Origin: Mermis nigrescens | Lineage: Eukaryota > Nematoda > Enoplea > Mermithida > Mermithidae | Reading direction: 5' to 3' | Length of the DNA: 64,000 nt | NCBI GenBank assembly: GCA_036768485.1 | Contig: JAVLUZ010000822.1 | Coordinates: forward strand, 369,557 to 433,556 | Shown: piece after piece, positions 35,411 through 46,588 of the stretch | Layout: every line of letters starts with the position of its first letter | How positions within the stretch are numbered: position 1 is the stretch's first letter | Notes under the pieces: model-generated | The model's database searches: none | What the model saw: the letters and a program-made list of their open reading frames with translations, nothing else | Told to the model about the DNA's origin: nothing | Made by a program: the position numbers and the translations under genes

Positions 35411-36158
35411 TTTTTTGTACAAGGTCCATTTGTACATGTACAAAGATGGTCCCCAACGTCTTTGTACATTTTGTACATTCAAATTTTGTATACTATAATA
35501 TAGTATAGTAGCTATTTTAGTGTGGTAAAACAGGGTTTTCGATGTTTGGTAGTGTATTTTAGCTAATTTCTGGGTTTCTGACGCCGAAAATTACTAAAAA
35601 TTGTCTCAAAACGGTGCGATGCGCCGGAAAATCTGACATTTTTCTATTCTAAATGCAAATTCTGCCATTTTAAAGATATATACATAGGACAAACAATTAC
35701 TCATTTCGGCGCGAAGCGCCGGAAATTTTTGGGATTTTCACACCTTTTTACAGTTTTTGTCTTCTCAAAAATCTTTGTTTATTTTGTACACACAAATTTT
35801 TGGGTACTATAATATGGTACAGTAGCGATTTCAGTGTGGTAAAAACAGTTGTTCGACTTTTGGTAGCGTATTTTAGCTAATTTATGAGTCTCTAAGGGCA
35901 AAAATCTTTCAGAATCGTCTTAAAACGGCGCGACGCGCCGAAAAAATTTACATTTTTCCTTTTGAAATGATATTTCTGCCATTATAAAGATATATAGAAC
36001 ACACAATTACTTATTTCGGCGCTAAGCGCCGAAAATTTTTGCGAATTTCAGACTTTTTCGAAATTTTCGTCTTCCCAAAAATCTTTGTACATATACAAAG
36101 ACGGTCCCGAGAAGTCTTTGTACATCGGGAAAAATCTTTGCCGAGTACAAAAACAACA
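35411..36158 (-). mobile_element. family-a MITE dimer, inverted
   Basis: On the minus strand it runs from CAGTGTTGTTTTTGTACTCG through one unit, the same CAGTG-less junction as at 33205, and a second unit to GTACAAAAAACAGCA. Four GGCGC boxes are present. It ends about 100 bp upstream of exon 10. Confidence 0.8.
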
Positions 36159-36262
36159 CTGGCTACAGTATACCTTTTTAGTGCGGTGCGGTACTGTTTT
36201 TTAAACATCCTATATAAAAATGATATGGCTCTGATTCTCAAAAACTCGTTAATATGTTATAG

Positions 36263-36637
36263 CAACTGATGCCAGGAACTTAGCCAGTCCGACGCTTAAT
36301 CCCAGAAAGACTGCGATTGTCAAAACGAAGGATGCTCCTTTGCTCAACGTTAGCCCTAAAACTGAGGATATTACCGCGCAAACATTGCATAAATACCCAA
36401 ATTATAATGAAAAGAACGATACGGCAGTGGTTACTGTACAAAATAATTCGACTTTTTCAACCGGTGTTGTTAAAAACGCGCAATTTATCCCTGATTCTGA
36501 ACAAAAAACTCAAAATTCTGTCGATGAAAACGATGACAAAGCAATTGATGAACATGGAAATATTTTGTCTGTAGATAAACTTCGTAACGTTGACCCCAAT
36601 TTAGCCAATCAAATATCTGGTCAAAATACGTTTGAAG
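36263..36637 (+). CDS. Gene 1 exon 10
   Basis: A 375-bp exon with acceptor TGTTATAG and donor GAAG|GTAAGA. One base from exon 9 completes an Ala codon, then TDARNLASPTLNPRKTAIVK through NDDKAIDEHGNILSVDKLRN to ISGQNTFE. Codons are AT-rich, in sharp contrast with exons 8, 9 and 11. It is Asn/Asp/Thr-rich, again without a recognised fold. The frame match at both ends is the evidence for membership. Confidence 0.8.
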
Positions 36638-37090
36638 GTAAGACCGGTTTATTAGCGTACGCTTCAGGAGGTCTGGGGTTTTGGGTGGATCACACATATG
36701 GGCTTGGGGGATCTGGGGTCTGTACACCCCCAGAATCCAGCGGACCCCTTACCTAAAATCGATGGACCCCCCAGAATTGAATCTTGTGCAGGGAGGTTGC
36801 CCCACTTCCCCCCCATTGGCCAAAAATATTTGGCGAGATAAATAATGGATATGCAATTTGCAATGATTTTTGGCCGTCAGTGACCATAATTTCTCAAATT
36901 TTTCCGACGCTACGCGCCGATGGTACCTATTAATGACATTTATTTACTTTTTTGGCCACCTTAAAGCCATTTTCTGTTCATGTAGGTTTCAAAACAATTT
37001 GAACAGCAGAAACAGCTGTTTTTTCATAGTTTTCTTCTATTTTCAATTAAAAATTTCGATGTTTCGCATCAAATGCTATAAATACAGTAA

Positions 37091-38451
37091 GGGCCGTATG
37101 ACAGAACGCGGAATAAGTTATTCCTGGGATAGGCGCTATTCCAGGAATAGCTATCCCTTATTCTATTCCCTTATAATAAAACTTATTCTCGTGATAGCTA
37201 TTCCAGGGTTAAGGGACGGAATAAGCTATCCCAGGAATAAGAAAATTTGGTATTACAGAACGCGAAATACGCGAGGAATAGCTATTCCTGGGATAACTGA
37301 ATCTATCCCAGGGTTAAGCTATGCATTCCATTGGTTTTGTGTATAGATTGCCCGTCTAACGCATACGGCTTATTGTAATCCACGTCACGTTATTCGTTCG
37401 AAATCATCGGACGTAAATACAATGTTGTGTGTAGCGCGCGCGTGTAACTTGTGCATTGATGCATGGAATTGACTTCAGACTTCTGAATGTTACCAAATAA
37501 ATTTTTTATAATTCGGTTCAATGAAGGTGCTTGCTTGCTTCTACGGAAAACAAAAATAAAAATTAACCATTACCATCGAGATCAAAAAATTTATCAGTTT
37601 GCGCATGGAAAACTACTTTTTTGTGTACTCTAGTGAATATTTCTGTAAACTTGTTGATTATACTTACTACCATAGGTGGGCAGCTTCGAAATTCTGGGGG
37701 GGGTGAAAAAATTTTAAAGGTAAAAAAATGGTCTTAAAAGTGGTCGTATGGCAAAAAAACTCCATTTTTCGACGTTTCTCATCAAGCTCTATCCAATGGC
37801 ATCAAAAAATTGTTAAAAAAGCAAAAAAAATTTTTCTGGGCGGGTATTTTGATTTCTGGGGGGTATTTCAACTTCTGGGGGGTGCATATCCCCCAAACCT
37901 CCCCCACGCCCATGTGTGCTTACTACTTACTGCATTAATTTTTTAAATCACTCCACTCGGCGTGTTTAGTAATGCATGATCGAAAAATTTTAGAATCTCT
38001 TTACCAAGAATTCAACTAAACGAGCTGCACTTGTGGAGCAAACGCACTTACTGCATCTTTTTGATCGTAAATACAAGCGAGAACAACAATATTGAATTTC
38101 TGGATAATTCGACACATTTACACCCTTTAAGACGCGTTATAAACGATTTTTACTACTATTCCGCTGACTTATACCTGCTCTGACCAGGTATAAAATGGCG
38201 GAATAAAAGCGGCTGTTTTTATTCCCGAGATATCTTATTTCGCCTTCTGTCATACCGCTTATTTTTATTCCGCCGTTTTATCCCGAGGTTAGCGCCCGGA
38301 ACGGCGCTATTCCGCGTTCTGTCATACCAACTTTATTCCTCGAATATCACTGTTTATTCCGCTTTCTGTAATACCGAAATATTTTATACCGCCCTCTTAT
38401 CCCACTGTTTTATCCTGGAATAGCACTATTCCGCGTTCTGTCATACGGCCC
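37091..38451. mobile_element. PIF/Harbinger-like non-autonomous element inside family e
   Basis: 1,361 bp with inverted ends GGGCCGTATGACAGAACGCG and CGCGTTCTGTCATACGGCCC, and TAA on both sides. The 3-bp TWA duplication suggests PIF/Harbinger. GTTCTGTCATACC recurs several times near the right end, as subterminal repeats often do. The 158-codon frame at its left end is made of these repeats and is not a transposase. Confidence 0.8.
37671..37918 (+). mobile_element. hAT MITE family d, innermost of the nest
   Basis: 248 bp from CATAGGTGGGCAGCTTCG to CGCCCATGTGTG, with exact CTTACTAC duplications (37663-37670 and 37919-37926). It sits inside the Harbinger-like element, the third layer of the nest. 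Confidence 0.93.
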
Positions 38452-38899
38452 TAAATCATGCTTCTAGTCGTCTATCCGCCTTAATTTCACGGATTTTCCT
38501 GCGCTTCGCGCCGGATTTTCGCTATAGTCAAAGGAATTTAATGATTTTTTCGCACAAAATTGTCTAAAATTCTTAAATTTTCAGAAAAAAATATTGCGTT
38601 AAAAGTGATTTTATGTAAAATTATACAATTTAAAACACCGAAAAAACGTTATTTAACACGTTAAGGGCAAATTTTTGGACCTAGTTTTGACTGTTTTTGG
38701 AAAAGTTGAGTTACCGTTCCCCCTTAGGAAAATCCTAGATCCGCCACTGATTTTGTGGTGCTATTCTTAGCAATTTTGCCCCATCGAACCCCTAGAATTC
38801 CGCTGCTGCTCATGTATAATTTGGATTTATCGCAAAATGCCTTCTGAAATTCAGATTTTTCCAAAAGCACGTAGAAACAGCGCTGTTTTAAGCGTCTTT

Positions 38900-39592
38900 T
38901 AGCCATACTTCTCCCAAAAACTTAGATTTCCGGCACACATTATTCATTTTTTAATTATACTTTGTTAAATTTATGTGAATTTTTTAATATTTTTTCAAAT
39001 TTATGTTTATTTTTCTGTTCTGGAGAGAACGAGTGTTGTCAGAAACGTAAGCCTACAAAATGTATTTTATAAAAATTTTTCGTGCTTATCCGCCAGAATT
39101 CAAATGCCATACGTTTATGCTTATTGGAGGATTTATGCATATAATGCAAATGCTTTTAATTATCGCGTTTTTCGCTTTTTATACGAATTCATTGATTATG
39201 TATTTCACGGCTTTTGTCCAGACCTTTCATAAATAGGTACTGTAATAGTGTAATATTCATTTGCATATTAATAGTTTAGTTAGTTTGTCGTCTCCTATAC
39301 ATTATTTTTTGTTAAGTGTACGTTCACTTATCTTTTTTCGTTTACTTTTTTACTTTATTTAAATCTTTTATTCTGTGATGACTTTTTTCGCGTTTTAAAA
39401 TTCATATTTAATTAATTTTAATTCTGTAACATTTAAAGTTATGAACTTGTGAATTTCATTAGGTGAGATTGGTTTATATGTTTAGTCGAATTGTTCCTTA
39501 ATGAGAATTTAGAGACGCGCGCGATTCAAGTAGTGCTTTGTTTTGAGTGAGACGATACGTTTTTCCATTGAAACCGACCCGGCCCCATCTAT
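38900..39592. other. T-rich intronic DNA, no feature recognised
   Basis: 38960-39440 is pyrimidine-rich and loosely resembles the repeat at 18600-18880. No exon can be linked by splice phase. Confidence 0.4.
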
Positions 39593-39755
39593 GAGACATG
39601 TGTCTCTGGGGTGAATAAGGGGGAGGTCGGATCTCCCCAAAATTTAGAAAAATCGGAAAAATATGACTTTTTAAACGTTATTTTGTGCTATTTGGGCTTG
39701 GTCCCCCCAAAATTGGTGTTGGTTTCCCAAAATAGGACGGCCAGCTACGTGCCTG
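39593..39755 (+). mobile_element. hAT MITE family o
   Basis: 163 bp ending CAGCTACGTGCCTG. Flanks CCATCTAT and CCATCTAC match at 7 of 8. It lies inside a sequence whose uninterrupted relative occurs near 8490-8560 ('acccggcccc..at...accggg'). Confidence 0.82.
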
Positions 39756-39971
39756 CCATCTACATATACCGGGATGAATGAAGTTGCGCGGTTTGTCCAT
39801 GTATGCTCAACACATGAAGAGAAATAGTGTTTCCTCCTAAGTCGCCCTCCCCTTCCCCCACCAAAAATTAGATTTGTTAAACCCTCCTCAATGTTAAACT
39901 AAAATTTTGTGTTTATTTCATATTTAGAGAAGACTTTCGCACTAACAAAAATATGAGAAAATTTCACCTAA

Positions 39972-40388
39972 ATCCAGGGCTTTTTTCTTAAGGTCACACG
40001 GTTCGAGTTTCGGTGCAAAAATTTTTCTAAATATTTTTGCTAAAATAGTAAGATTTAACAACTAGTATAGAAATGTGAACAGAATTCATATACAAAATGC
40101 AGATTAGGAATACTGCACACTTGAAAAGGCGATTGTTCGAAACTAAAACTGCCTGTCAGCAAAAAATCGATGACTTCGTTAATCGATTTGTAAAGCGAAA
40201 CCTTCAATTGAATTGAATAAAATTCATCACGTCTGTTTTTAATTTATATTTCTTCAAACGTTGAAAATTTTAGCAGTCTTCGTGCATTGCTTACTAAATT
40301 ATCAGCGACCATCTCTGTTTTGGCAAAAATTTAAAAAAATACGGTAAAACTCGAACCACATGATTTTAGGAGCAGAGCCCCGAATTCA
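39972..40388. repeat. inverted repeat of about 65-bp arms
   Basis: The left arm starts 'tccagggcttttttcttaag', contains GGTTCGAGTTT, and is mirrored by the right arm ending 'aggagcagagccccgaattc'. A related single arm lies near 34730. Likely a foldback element of unknown class. Confidence 0.6.
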
Positions 40389-40445
40389 GATATTTTTCCC
40401 ATGTTATAAAATTTTACTAAACAAGCAAACAAACATTGGACCCAT

Positions 40446-40832
40446 AGGCGGATCCAGGATTTTCCGACGGGGGGCGGAACCCAAAAGTTTCTTTGAAATG
40501 TCAAACATTGTCCGAAAATTCGTATATTATGCTCAAAGTACAAGTTTTTTGCCGTCTTTTGATAGCAGAATTATTTTTGATGAAAAAAAAGTGAAAAAAT
40601 TTCGAAATTTTTCATAGTCTTTGTTTTGTTCAAAAAATACTCTTCTTACGTGAATTTCAGTTTTTAGAGCGCCAATAGAGTCATTAAATGTCATTAATGA
40701 GTACTTTTCCGGCGAATCATGATAAAAATGGGTAAAATCATAAAAAATGCACATTTGGTCTTCATTGCGCCCAAATATTTTTTGACGCCAGAGGGGCTGC
40801 CGCTTCCCCCGCCCCCTCTAAATCCGCGAGTG
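40446..40832 (+). mobile_element. hAT-like family e element
   Basis: Begins CATAGGCGGATCCAGGATTT and ends CTCTAAATCCGCGAGTG. The interior matches other family-e copies ('cattaatgagtac', 'ccggcgaatcatgat'). Flanks do not match cleanly. 40860-40925 holds a scrap ending CACCCTGTA. Confidence 0.65.
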
Positions 40833-40974
40833 AGGACCACATTCTTGCAAAATTTTAACTGCTAATTCTGAATGGACGCTACAGTATATTTTTTTAGTGC
40901 GGTACCGTTTTTTAGTGAAACACCCTGTACGTAATGCGTAAGTTGAAGACTAAGCTCAATTTTTTGTTCGTCAG

Positions 40975-41538
40975 GTGATCCCTCGCCTCCTCAGCGTCGT
41001 TTTTCTTGCCCGCCCGTCGAATTTTTGGATAAGAAGCACGATTCCGCCCCTCTGTCCGGTCCATTTTTGCACGAGGTAACGTTCGGCTGCTTCGACGACG
41101 ACGCCGGCGGTTCCGGTCAGCGTGTCGCTTCGGAATCGTCGACGCCGAGGCAGCGAACGGCGGCCGCGATTCGGTCGAAAGCCGATTCGTCGGTTCAAAT
41201 TTCTGCGTCCAATCAACGGTCGACGTTCGAGAACTCGTCCGACGTTCCTAAACCGTCAACTGCCAATGACGTATTTTTTGCGGCGTCAGATTCGTCGGCG
41301 ACGGAAGTCGTCGCCGAGTTTTCGCGACGATCCGCCGAGCCGGCGCCGTCACGCGAACTCTCGACTAATCGAACTGTTCGCCGTTCTGATGACGTCACGA
41401 CGAATGATGTCGGCGACGAAATGATGGACGCGTGCAATGAAACGAAGCCGCCTATCTGCGTTTCCGGGCAAGCAACTGCGAAAGATGGTAGCGCGAATGA
41501 CCCGGCGCTTCATCAGATGGCGGATTTTCTGGCGGAAA
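40975..41538 (+). CDS. Gene 1 exon 11
   Basis: A 564-bp CpG-rich exon. Acceptor TCGTCAG completes a Gly codon (...NTFE-GDPSPPQRRFSCPP). Strong donor GGAAA|GTAAGC. It encodes VEFLDKKHDSAPLSG, FGCFDDDAGGSG, a Ser/Asp/Arg-rich disordered tract, RRSDDVTTNDVGDEMMDA and HQMADFLAE. One TGACGTCA occurs here (about 41390). If the donor is not used, translation stops 15 bases later at TAG (41553-41555), giving a 1,287-residue form. Confidence 0.82.
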
Positions 41539-41972
41539 GTAAGCATGTTGCTTAGCTGAGGATGCAAGCAAGGCTAAGTAAAATGGAAACGATATTGAAT
41601 GAATTAAAGTTTGAGACCATAACAACCGAAATTTATGAAAATCCGAAACTGGAATCGATATTAATTGATTTAGATTCGAAAACCGAAACCGATATTTCTG
41701 TAACTTCATTATCGGGGAACCCATATTTCTGAAGAAAATTACTAATTGGCTTTTATGACGGTTCCTCATGTGTATTTTCAGTATATATCATTTATATTTC
41801 CTTCACTTGTAGTCATAAGTAAATACATAGATTGACAAGATAGGGTTGGCCAGACGGAGCTGGAATCTGGATGATAATGTATGCATATGTGCGCGCTTAT
41901 ATTACATATGTACATGTTGGTTGGTGATCTACTGTCCAGCATGCGGGTTTTCCCGCTTAAATGCATTGAGAC

Positions 41973-43199
41973 TAGGCCCGTAGCCAAGGGGTCGTTTGTA
42001 ACTCCTCTCACGAAACCAAAGTTTTTTTGTTCTTCACAAGGATCCCCCAAAAGAAGAAATAAAAAATTCTCAAGGTGCATTTAAAAGGTTGCTAAAACAG
42101 GTCTTTCGAGTACTTTTTGAGCCGGTGTACACAAAGCTTTGCGGCACTTCGCGCCGGATTAATTGTTTCTGTATACTTTTGCCTTCTGAACTGTTCAAAT
42201 TTGAGTTAAGCCTGATTTATACTTCACGCGGCGAGCGAAGCGGCGAGAAATTGCCGCAACGGCTGCCGCAGAAATTTCGCGCAAACTCATTTATACTTCG
42301 GGCTGCGGCGCGGCAGCCGGCGAATCATTCGCCGCCGCAATTTGATTTATACTTCACGCGGCCGCCGCGCCGCGGACTGATTCGCAAAAGTCTGGATTTT
42401 TTCGCCGCTTTTCAATTTATACTTCTGCCGCGCCGCAATGAGTCAAAATTGTTATTTTTAGCTTTTTCGGCCATTTTTTCGCCGCGCCGCAAAAGTCAAA
42501 AAGCCCATTGCTCTTGCGAATGCTAATGAGGTTTCGAGCCGAGTGTCGACGTCGAATCATTTTGAATTTTAATGAGGTATCGATTTGCGCAATAGGAGAA
42601 CTCAGCGTCCTGGTTCTGCGGCAGTTCGCAGGAAGTATAAACGCATTGCGCGAAGCGGCTGCGAGGCGGCGGTGAGGTGCCACCTTGCCGCTGGTTTTTT
42701 TGTCCACGCGGCGAGCTCGCCGCGTGAAGTTTAAATGCACGACGCGGCGCGGCAAGCGGATTTTGCCGCAGAATATTCGCGCAGGGTCGACTAATTTTTT
42801 GGCATACTGTGGCCGCAAAACCCCTTTGCGGCGCGGTTCGCGTGAAGTATAAATCAGGCTTTAGGCTTAAAGAAAATGTCTAATTTTTCCGGCGCTTCGC
42901 ACCGAATCACTAACTTTCTCGTTGTTTTTCTTTGCAGAAGTTGAGAAATCGTTTATGGACTGAACGATGAGAAATCAGTGGCACAGATAGTTTAACTGAT
43001 AGATTTTTTGTTTGAGTATGAAATATGCTGAAGGATATTTTAGAAATTTTTTGAAATTTTTCTTCACCAATGTGTAGAGCTCTTTAAGAAAACGTTTAAA
43101 AATGCCCTTATTTTCGACTACCCCTAATAATGCTCGAGATATACATATGACTTCCAAGATTTTTCGTTCCCCCAGAATAAAATCTTGGCTACGGGCCTG
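41973..43199. mobile_element. hAT-like element family f carrying a Harbinger-like palindrome
   Basis: 1,227 bp from TAGGCCCGTAGCCAAGG to CTTGGCTACGGGCCTG, with exact ATTGAGAC duplications (41965-41972 and 43200-43207). About half of it is the element inserted at 42209-42860. Related family-f starts are at 50648, 53227 and 53560. Confidence 0.9.
42209..42860. mobile_element. PIF/Harbinger-like MITE with repeated ATTTATACTTC boxes
   Basis: 652 bp, ends AGCCTGATTTATACTTCACG and CGTGAAGTATAAATCAGGCT, with TTA on both sides. The word ATTTATACTTC occurs four times in the left half and its inverse recurs in the right half, separated by GC-rich GCCGCCGCGCC stretches. This looks like an array of transposase-binding boxes. 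Frames inside are Arg/Ala-rich artefacts. Confidence 0.85.
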
Positions 43200-43269
43200 A
43201 TTGAGACCAAGTATGCAAATCTTGGCCAGTTTGAGGGTCAAATATTGAGTTTTTTGGGCCAAACTGACG

Positions 43270-43749
43270 TCGACAACTAATATAAATGCTAAAATACCAT
43301 TAAAACTGTGCTAATCTTTAGTTTCCTGTCGATTTCAGGTGCTTTTAAAGAATTTTTTCTATTGGGTTAGCCATCATTATGCCTCATTTTTCTAGGAAAA
43401 TTTCCTATTTTTGCATTCTGGGTGTTTACACCACCCAACCCTCACGTGTATGTCTAATTGTTGGTACCCTTCTTCTACCTCTTTGTAAACTATTTATGAA
43501 GTAAAAAATACGACTAGGATAGAAATTGAAAACAGCGATAACTTCGTAAACTAAAAATTGACAATTCAAATTTTATCACTACATACTTATGCACCTATAC
43601 ATATGTGCGATTGACTACATATTAAGAAAAGAAAAAATTTAACTAGTTTCAAATCGAAATTAGAATATTGATGTATGCATTTGTTTAAAATTGTTTACTT
43701 TTAAGAGCTTATCTTCTTTATCTTTGGTTCTTCTTTGTTAGAACATTCT
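43270..43749. other. no feature recognised
   Basis: AT-rich intronic DNA with no exon, repeat or RNA gene that I can support. Confidence 0.4.
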
Positions 43750-44520
43750 GCTTTTCAGCCGCCTCACCTCCTTGGCTGGAAAAAATTTTGAAAAGTAGGT
43801 TAATGCACGGAAAGATGGAAAAATCTAATGTCTTTGTCGTGAAATCTTCAAATTTTCGGTGCTTCGCGCCGGTTGTGAAGATGCGTAAAAATTTTTTTCA
43901 AAAAAAGTTGAAATTTTATGATCGTTATGGATAGAACATGTCGAAAAATGTCGAGAAATGCGGTTTTGGCGAGCTATCTCGACGGAATTTCCGAGATATA
44001 CATAGACCAATTTATGTTGGATCCACCCAGTGTTTTTTTGTATTAGGTAAAGATTTTTTCCGATATACAAAGACTTTTGGGGACCGTCTCTGTACATGTA
44101 CAAGGATTTTCGGGAAGATAAAAACTGCAAAAATGTTTGAAATTCGCATAAATTTTCGGCGCTTCGCGCCGAAATGAGTAATTCTGTGTTCTATATATAT
44201 CTTTATAATGTCAGAAATTGCATTTTATAAGAAAAATAAGAAATTTTCCGGCGCTTCGCGCCGACTTGAGACGATTATTAGTGATGTTTGCCCTCAGGAA
44301 CCCAGGAATTAGCAAAAATACACTACCAAAGGTCGAACAACTCTGTTCTTGCCACACTAAAATCCCTACTGTATTATATTATAATACCCAAAAATTTGTG
44401 TGTACAGAATGTACAAGGACTTTTCGGGACCATCTTTGTACTTGTACAAATTGACCTTGTACAAAAAAAACTTTGGTCCGCCCCCTTCCCTTGGCTGAAT
44501 CCTGGATACGGGCCTGGGTG
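43750..44520 (+). mobile_element. family-n MITE split by family a
   Basis: The left part (to 44027, 'tagaccaatttatgttgg') and right part (44476-44520, 'ggctgaatcctgg') correspond to the two ends of the 21619 copy. The family-a element lies between. Confidence 0.7.
44028..44475 (+). mobile_element. hAT MITE family a inside family n
   Basis: 448 bp from CAGTGTTTTTTTGTATTAGG to GTACAAAAAAAACTTTG. Flanking GGATCCACC and GGTCCGCC align as an 8-bp duplication only if one base was gained or lost. Confidence 0.82.
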
Positions 44521-44779
44521 CATGCTTCTGTCGTTTGCGTCCAAGAGTTAATTTTTTATAATACATTCAATTTCTTCATTAAAGATTTTATAATTACCAG
44601 CAGATTTCATAGAAAATACGGTCCTGTATGTTTTTCGGACGCCAATTTTTCTAAATTTGAGCCCGACAAAAAACTGATTTTCTCATGTTTGGTTAAATTT
44701 GCATTATGATGCTTGTTGTTTAAATACTCAAAAAACGTTTTCGGTTAGTTCACTAGCTTAGATCTTAAAAGTATCGTCG

Positions 44780-44940
44780 AAATTGGGGTGAATGACTTTA
44801 TATTTTTAAGGCCAGAAATGGCATAAAGCAACTAAAAATTGACTAAAAAGGCTGTATTAGCTCAAAAGTTGGGGAATTGGAAAACTTTATATTTAAGGAT
44901 GGGGACAGCCTACTTCAGGTGAGGGACTTATACACGATCT
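44780..44940 (+). mobile_element. family-b MITE remnant
   Basis: 'ggggtgaatgac', 'aaggccagaaatggcataaa' and 'ggggacagcctactt' are family-b pieces, truncated before the right terminus by a family-c copy. Confidence 0.5.
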
Positions 44941-45310
44941 TGGGGGTTTCACCACACCTGGGCGTGGGGGTTTGGGGGTATGCATTCCCCTTCCCGAGAA
45001 ACCAAAATATTCCCCCCCCCAATCAAAATACCCTCCCCCAGAATTTAATTTTTTTGAATACTTTTTCGTTTTTTTCCGCAATTTTTTGATGCCAATGGAT
45101 GTGCTCAATTAGAAACATCGAAAAATGGTGTTTTTTCGCCATATCACAATTTTTAAGGCCATTTTTTGACCTCTGAAAAATCTTGCACCTTTAGAATTTT
45201 CTTGCTGCCTACGTATGGGTTTCACCCCTCCCCGGCAAAATGTTATCATTTCCCCTCCCCTTCCGCGAGAATATTTTTACTCTTCCCCCAATTTCGCGAT
45301 ATTTAAAAAA
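44925..45310 (-). mobile_element. family-c MITE fragment split by family d
   Basis: 'cacgatcttgggggtttcac' on the left, and 'cacccctccccggc' plus 'ttccgcgagaatatttt' on the right, reconstitute the family-c edge around the inserted family-d copy. The right part is incomplete. Confidence 0.6.
44953..45217 (-). mobile_element. hAT MITE family d, exact target duplication
   Basis: 265 bp from CACACCTGGGCGTGGGGG to GCTGCCTACGTATG, flanked by exact GGTTTCAC (44945-44952 and 45218-45225). Confidence 0.92.
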
Positions 45311-45371
45311 ATTGTAGTGTTTTGAACAATAGGATTACATGTGCACTTATTTTCTTTTTTGTTGATTGCAG

Positions 45372-45401
45372 ATTGGAAGGACTTCACGAGTGGTTCCAAA
45401 G
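45372..45401 (+). CDS. Gene 1 candidate exon 12 (30 bp)
   Basis: A possible micro-exon: acceptor TTGATTGCAG, donor AAAG|GTAAAA. It joins exon 11 in frame to give NWKDFTSGSK. Thirty bases is a multiple of three, so exon 11 can also join the last exon directly without shifting frame. Only splice signals and phase support it. Confidence 0.45.
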
Positions 45402-45964
45402 GTAAAATTTTATTGTTTTTTCTAAGTTTTATTATTTTTGTGTAATCGCCAGCTACTATTTTTAGACGTCGTTTGGTACGGTAAATGAATATATACAATG
45501 GTCGTTTGTAATACTGTAGTACTATTCGTATACAATTCTTCAAGCCGAAGCAAAATCCGGTCTGTGAAGTTCTGAGCGAAGAACGCGCCACATTTTGCGA
45601 GAATATTTCGCCCAAATCTATTTATACATTACATGTTGCGATGCTTTGCTTGTCAATCGCTTGACAACCGATTGCCGAATTAGGCGAATAAGCCATTCGA
45701 GTATGACAATAGCAGAATGATTGGCTAAATGAGAAATTGTAATTTGCACGCCTTCGGATATAAACGTAGTTTGTTGATATTGTTGCAATTCTTCGTTTAT
45801 CGTGTATACTATATGACTTTCGTCGTGCTTTGAGTTTTCGTAATAGTAAGATATAATTATCGCAAAAATGTTACTTTTTACAAGGTGTAATATTAATCCG
45901 CTTCTTTGTGCAGAAAGTTTTAAGCTCGCTACAGTGGGTATTTCATTTCTGGAGCGACGGATTT
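45402..45964. other. no feature recognised
   Basis: Two adjacent minus-strand frames of 112 and 117 codons (45277-45615 and 45618-45971) cross this stretch. They lack recognisable motifs, and one overlaps the forward micro-exon. I treat them as chance. Confidence 0.4.
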
Positions 45965-46131
45965 CAGGCACGTAGCTGGCCGTCCTATTTCGGGGAGACC
46001 AACACCAATTTTTGGGGGACTAAGCCCAGAAAAGCCAAAAATAGCACAGAATTATGTTTAAAAGTCCAATTTTTCCGATTTTCCTGAATTTTGGGGGTCC
46101 GAACCTCCCCCCATTCTCCCCAGAGATATGT
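45965..46131 (-). mobile_element. family-o MITE
   Basis: Begins CAGGCACGTAGCTGGCCG and contains 'gaccaacaccaatttttggg' and 'gtccaatttttccgatttt', the inverse of the 9044 copy. The right terminus is eroded. Confidence 0.65.
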
Positions 46132-46139
46132 GTTTGACG

Positions 46140-46588
46140 CATAGTTTCCCAAGGTCGGAAGTTTAGAGGGGGTGAAATCCCAAAATTTGAGACCACTAAA
46201 TTTAGATTTCTAGCCTTTTTTGCAGGTCAAATATGCAAAACGCTTAAAACATCCTATATAGCATGTTTTAAAGTGAAAACCTGCATTTTTAACTACTTTT
46301 TGTCCCATTTTGACTACTTTCGTCACTATTGTAAGTAAAAAATATAAGAATTCATCGAAAATTTTGTTTTTTCAAATCATTTTAACTTAATTCTAGGTAT
46401 TTTATGGGTAAACAAAAACAGAAATGTACTAGTCGGCGCGAAGCGCCGAAAAATTTTTAACATCTGCGCTGCTTTTGTACCCAAAAATCATTGCAGAAAA
46501 CGTTTGATAGCTCAAAATCGTCCGACAGTGATTCAAGTCTCGGACCCTGAGATGGGGGTAATACCCCCTCACCCTATGGGAATGTGTG
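46140..46588 (-). mobile_element. hAT MITE family j, intact
   Basis: 449 bp from CATAGTTTCCCAAGGTCGG to ATGGGAATGTGTG, with exact GTTTGACG on both sides (46132-46139 and 46589-46596). It has one GGCGC hairpin near 46436. Confidence 0.92.

Larger units (their letters stand above)
36789..38749 (-). mobile_element. hAT-like family e, outer shell of a nested insertion
   Basis: Left end CAGGGAGGTTGCC, right end CTAGATCCGCCACTG. Flanks ATCTTGTG and ATTTTGTG match at 7 of 8. The two outer parts (36789-37090 and 38452-38749) match the halves of the 25986 copy in inverse, so the 1.36 kb between them is an insertion. G/C-rich remnants at 36650-36788 and 38750-38850 suggest the element itself sits in another repeat. 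Confidence 0.82.

Noticed and set aside
36870..37346. 158-codon frame with a repeated YSWDRRYSRNSY pattern
   Set aside because: It lies across a family-e remnant and the subterminal repeats of the Harbinger-like element; no transposase motif is seen.
42089..42818. Arg/Ala-rich frames of 145 and 133 codons
   Set aside because: They sit in the GC-rich Harbinger-like palindrome and follow its inverted repeats.
45277..45971. Adjacent minus-strand frames as a split gene
   Set aside because: No recognisable domain, one overlaps a forward micro-exon and a family-c remnant, and no splice logic joins them.
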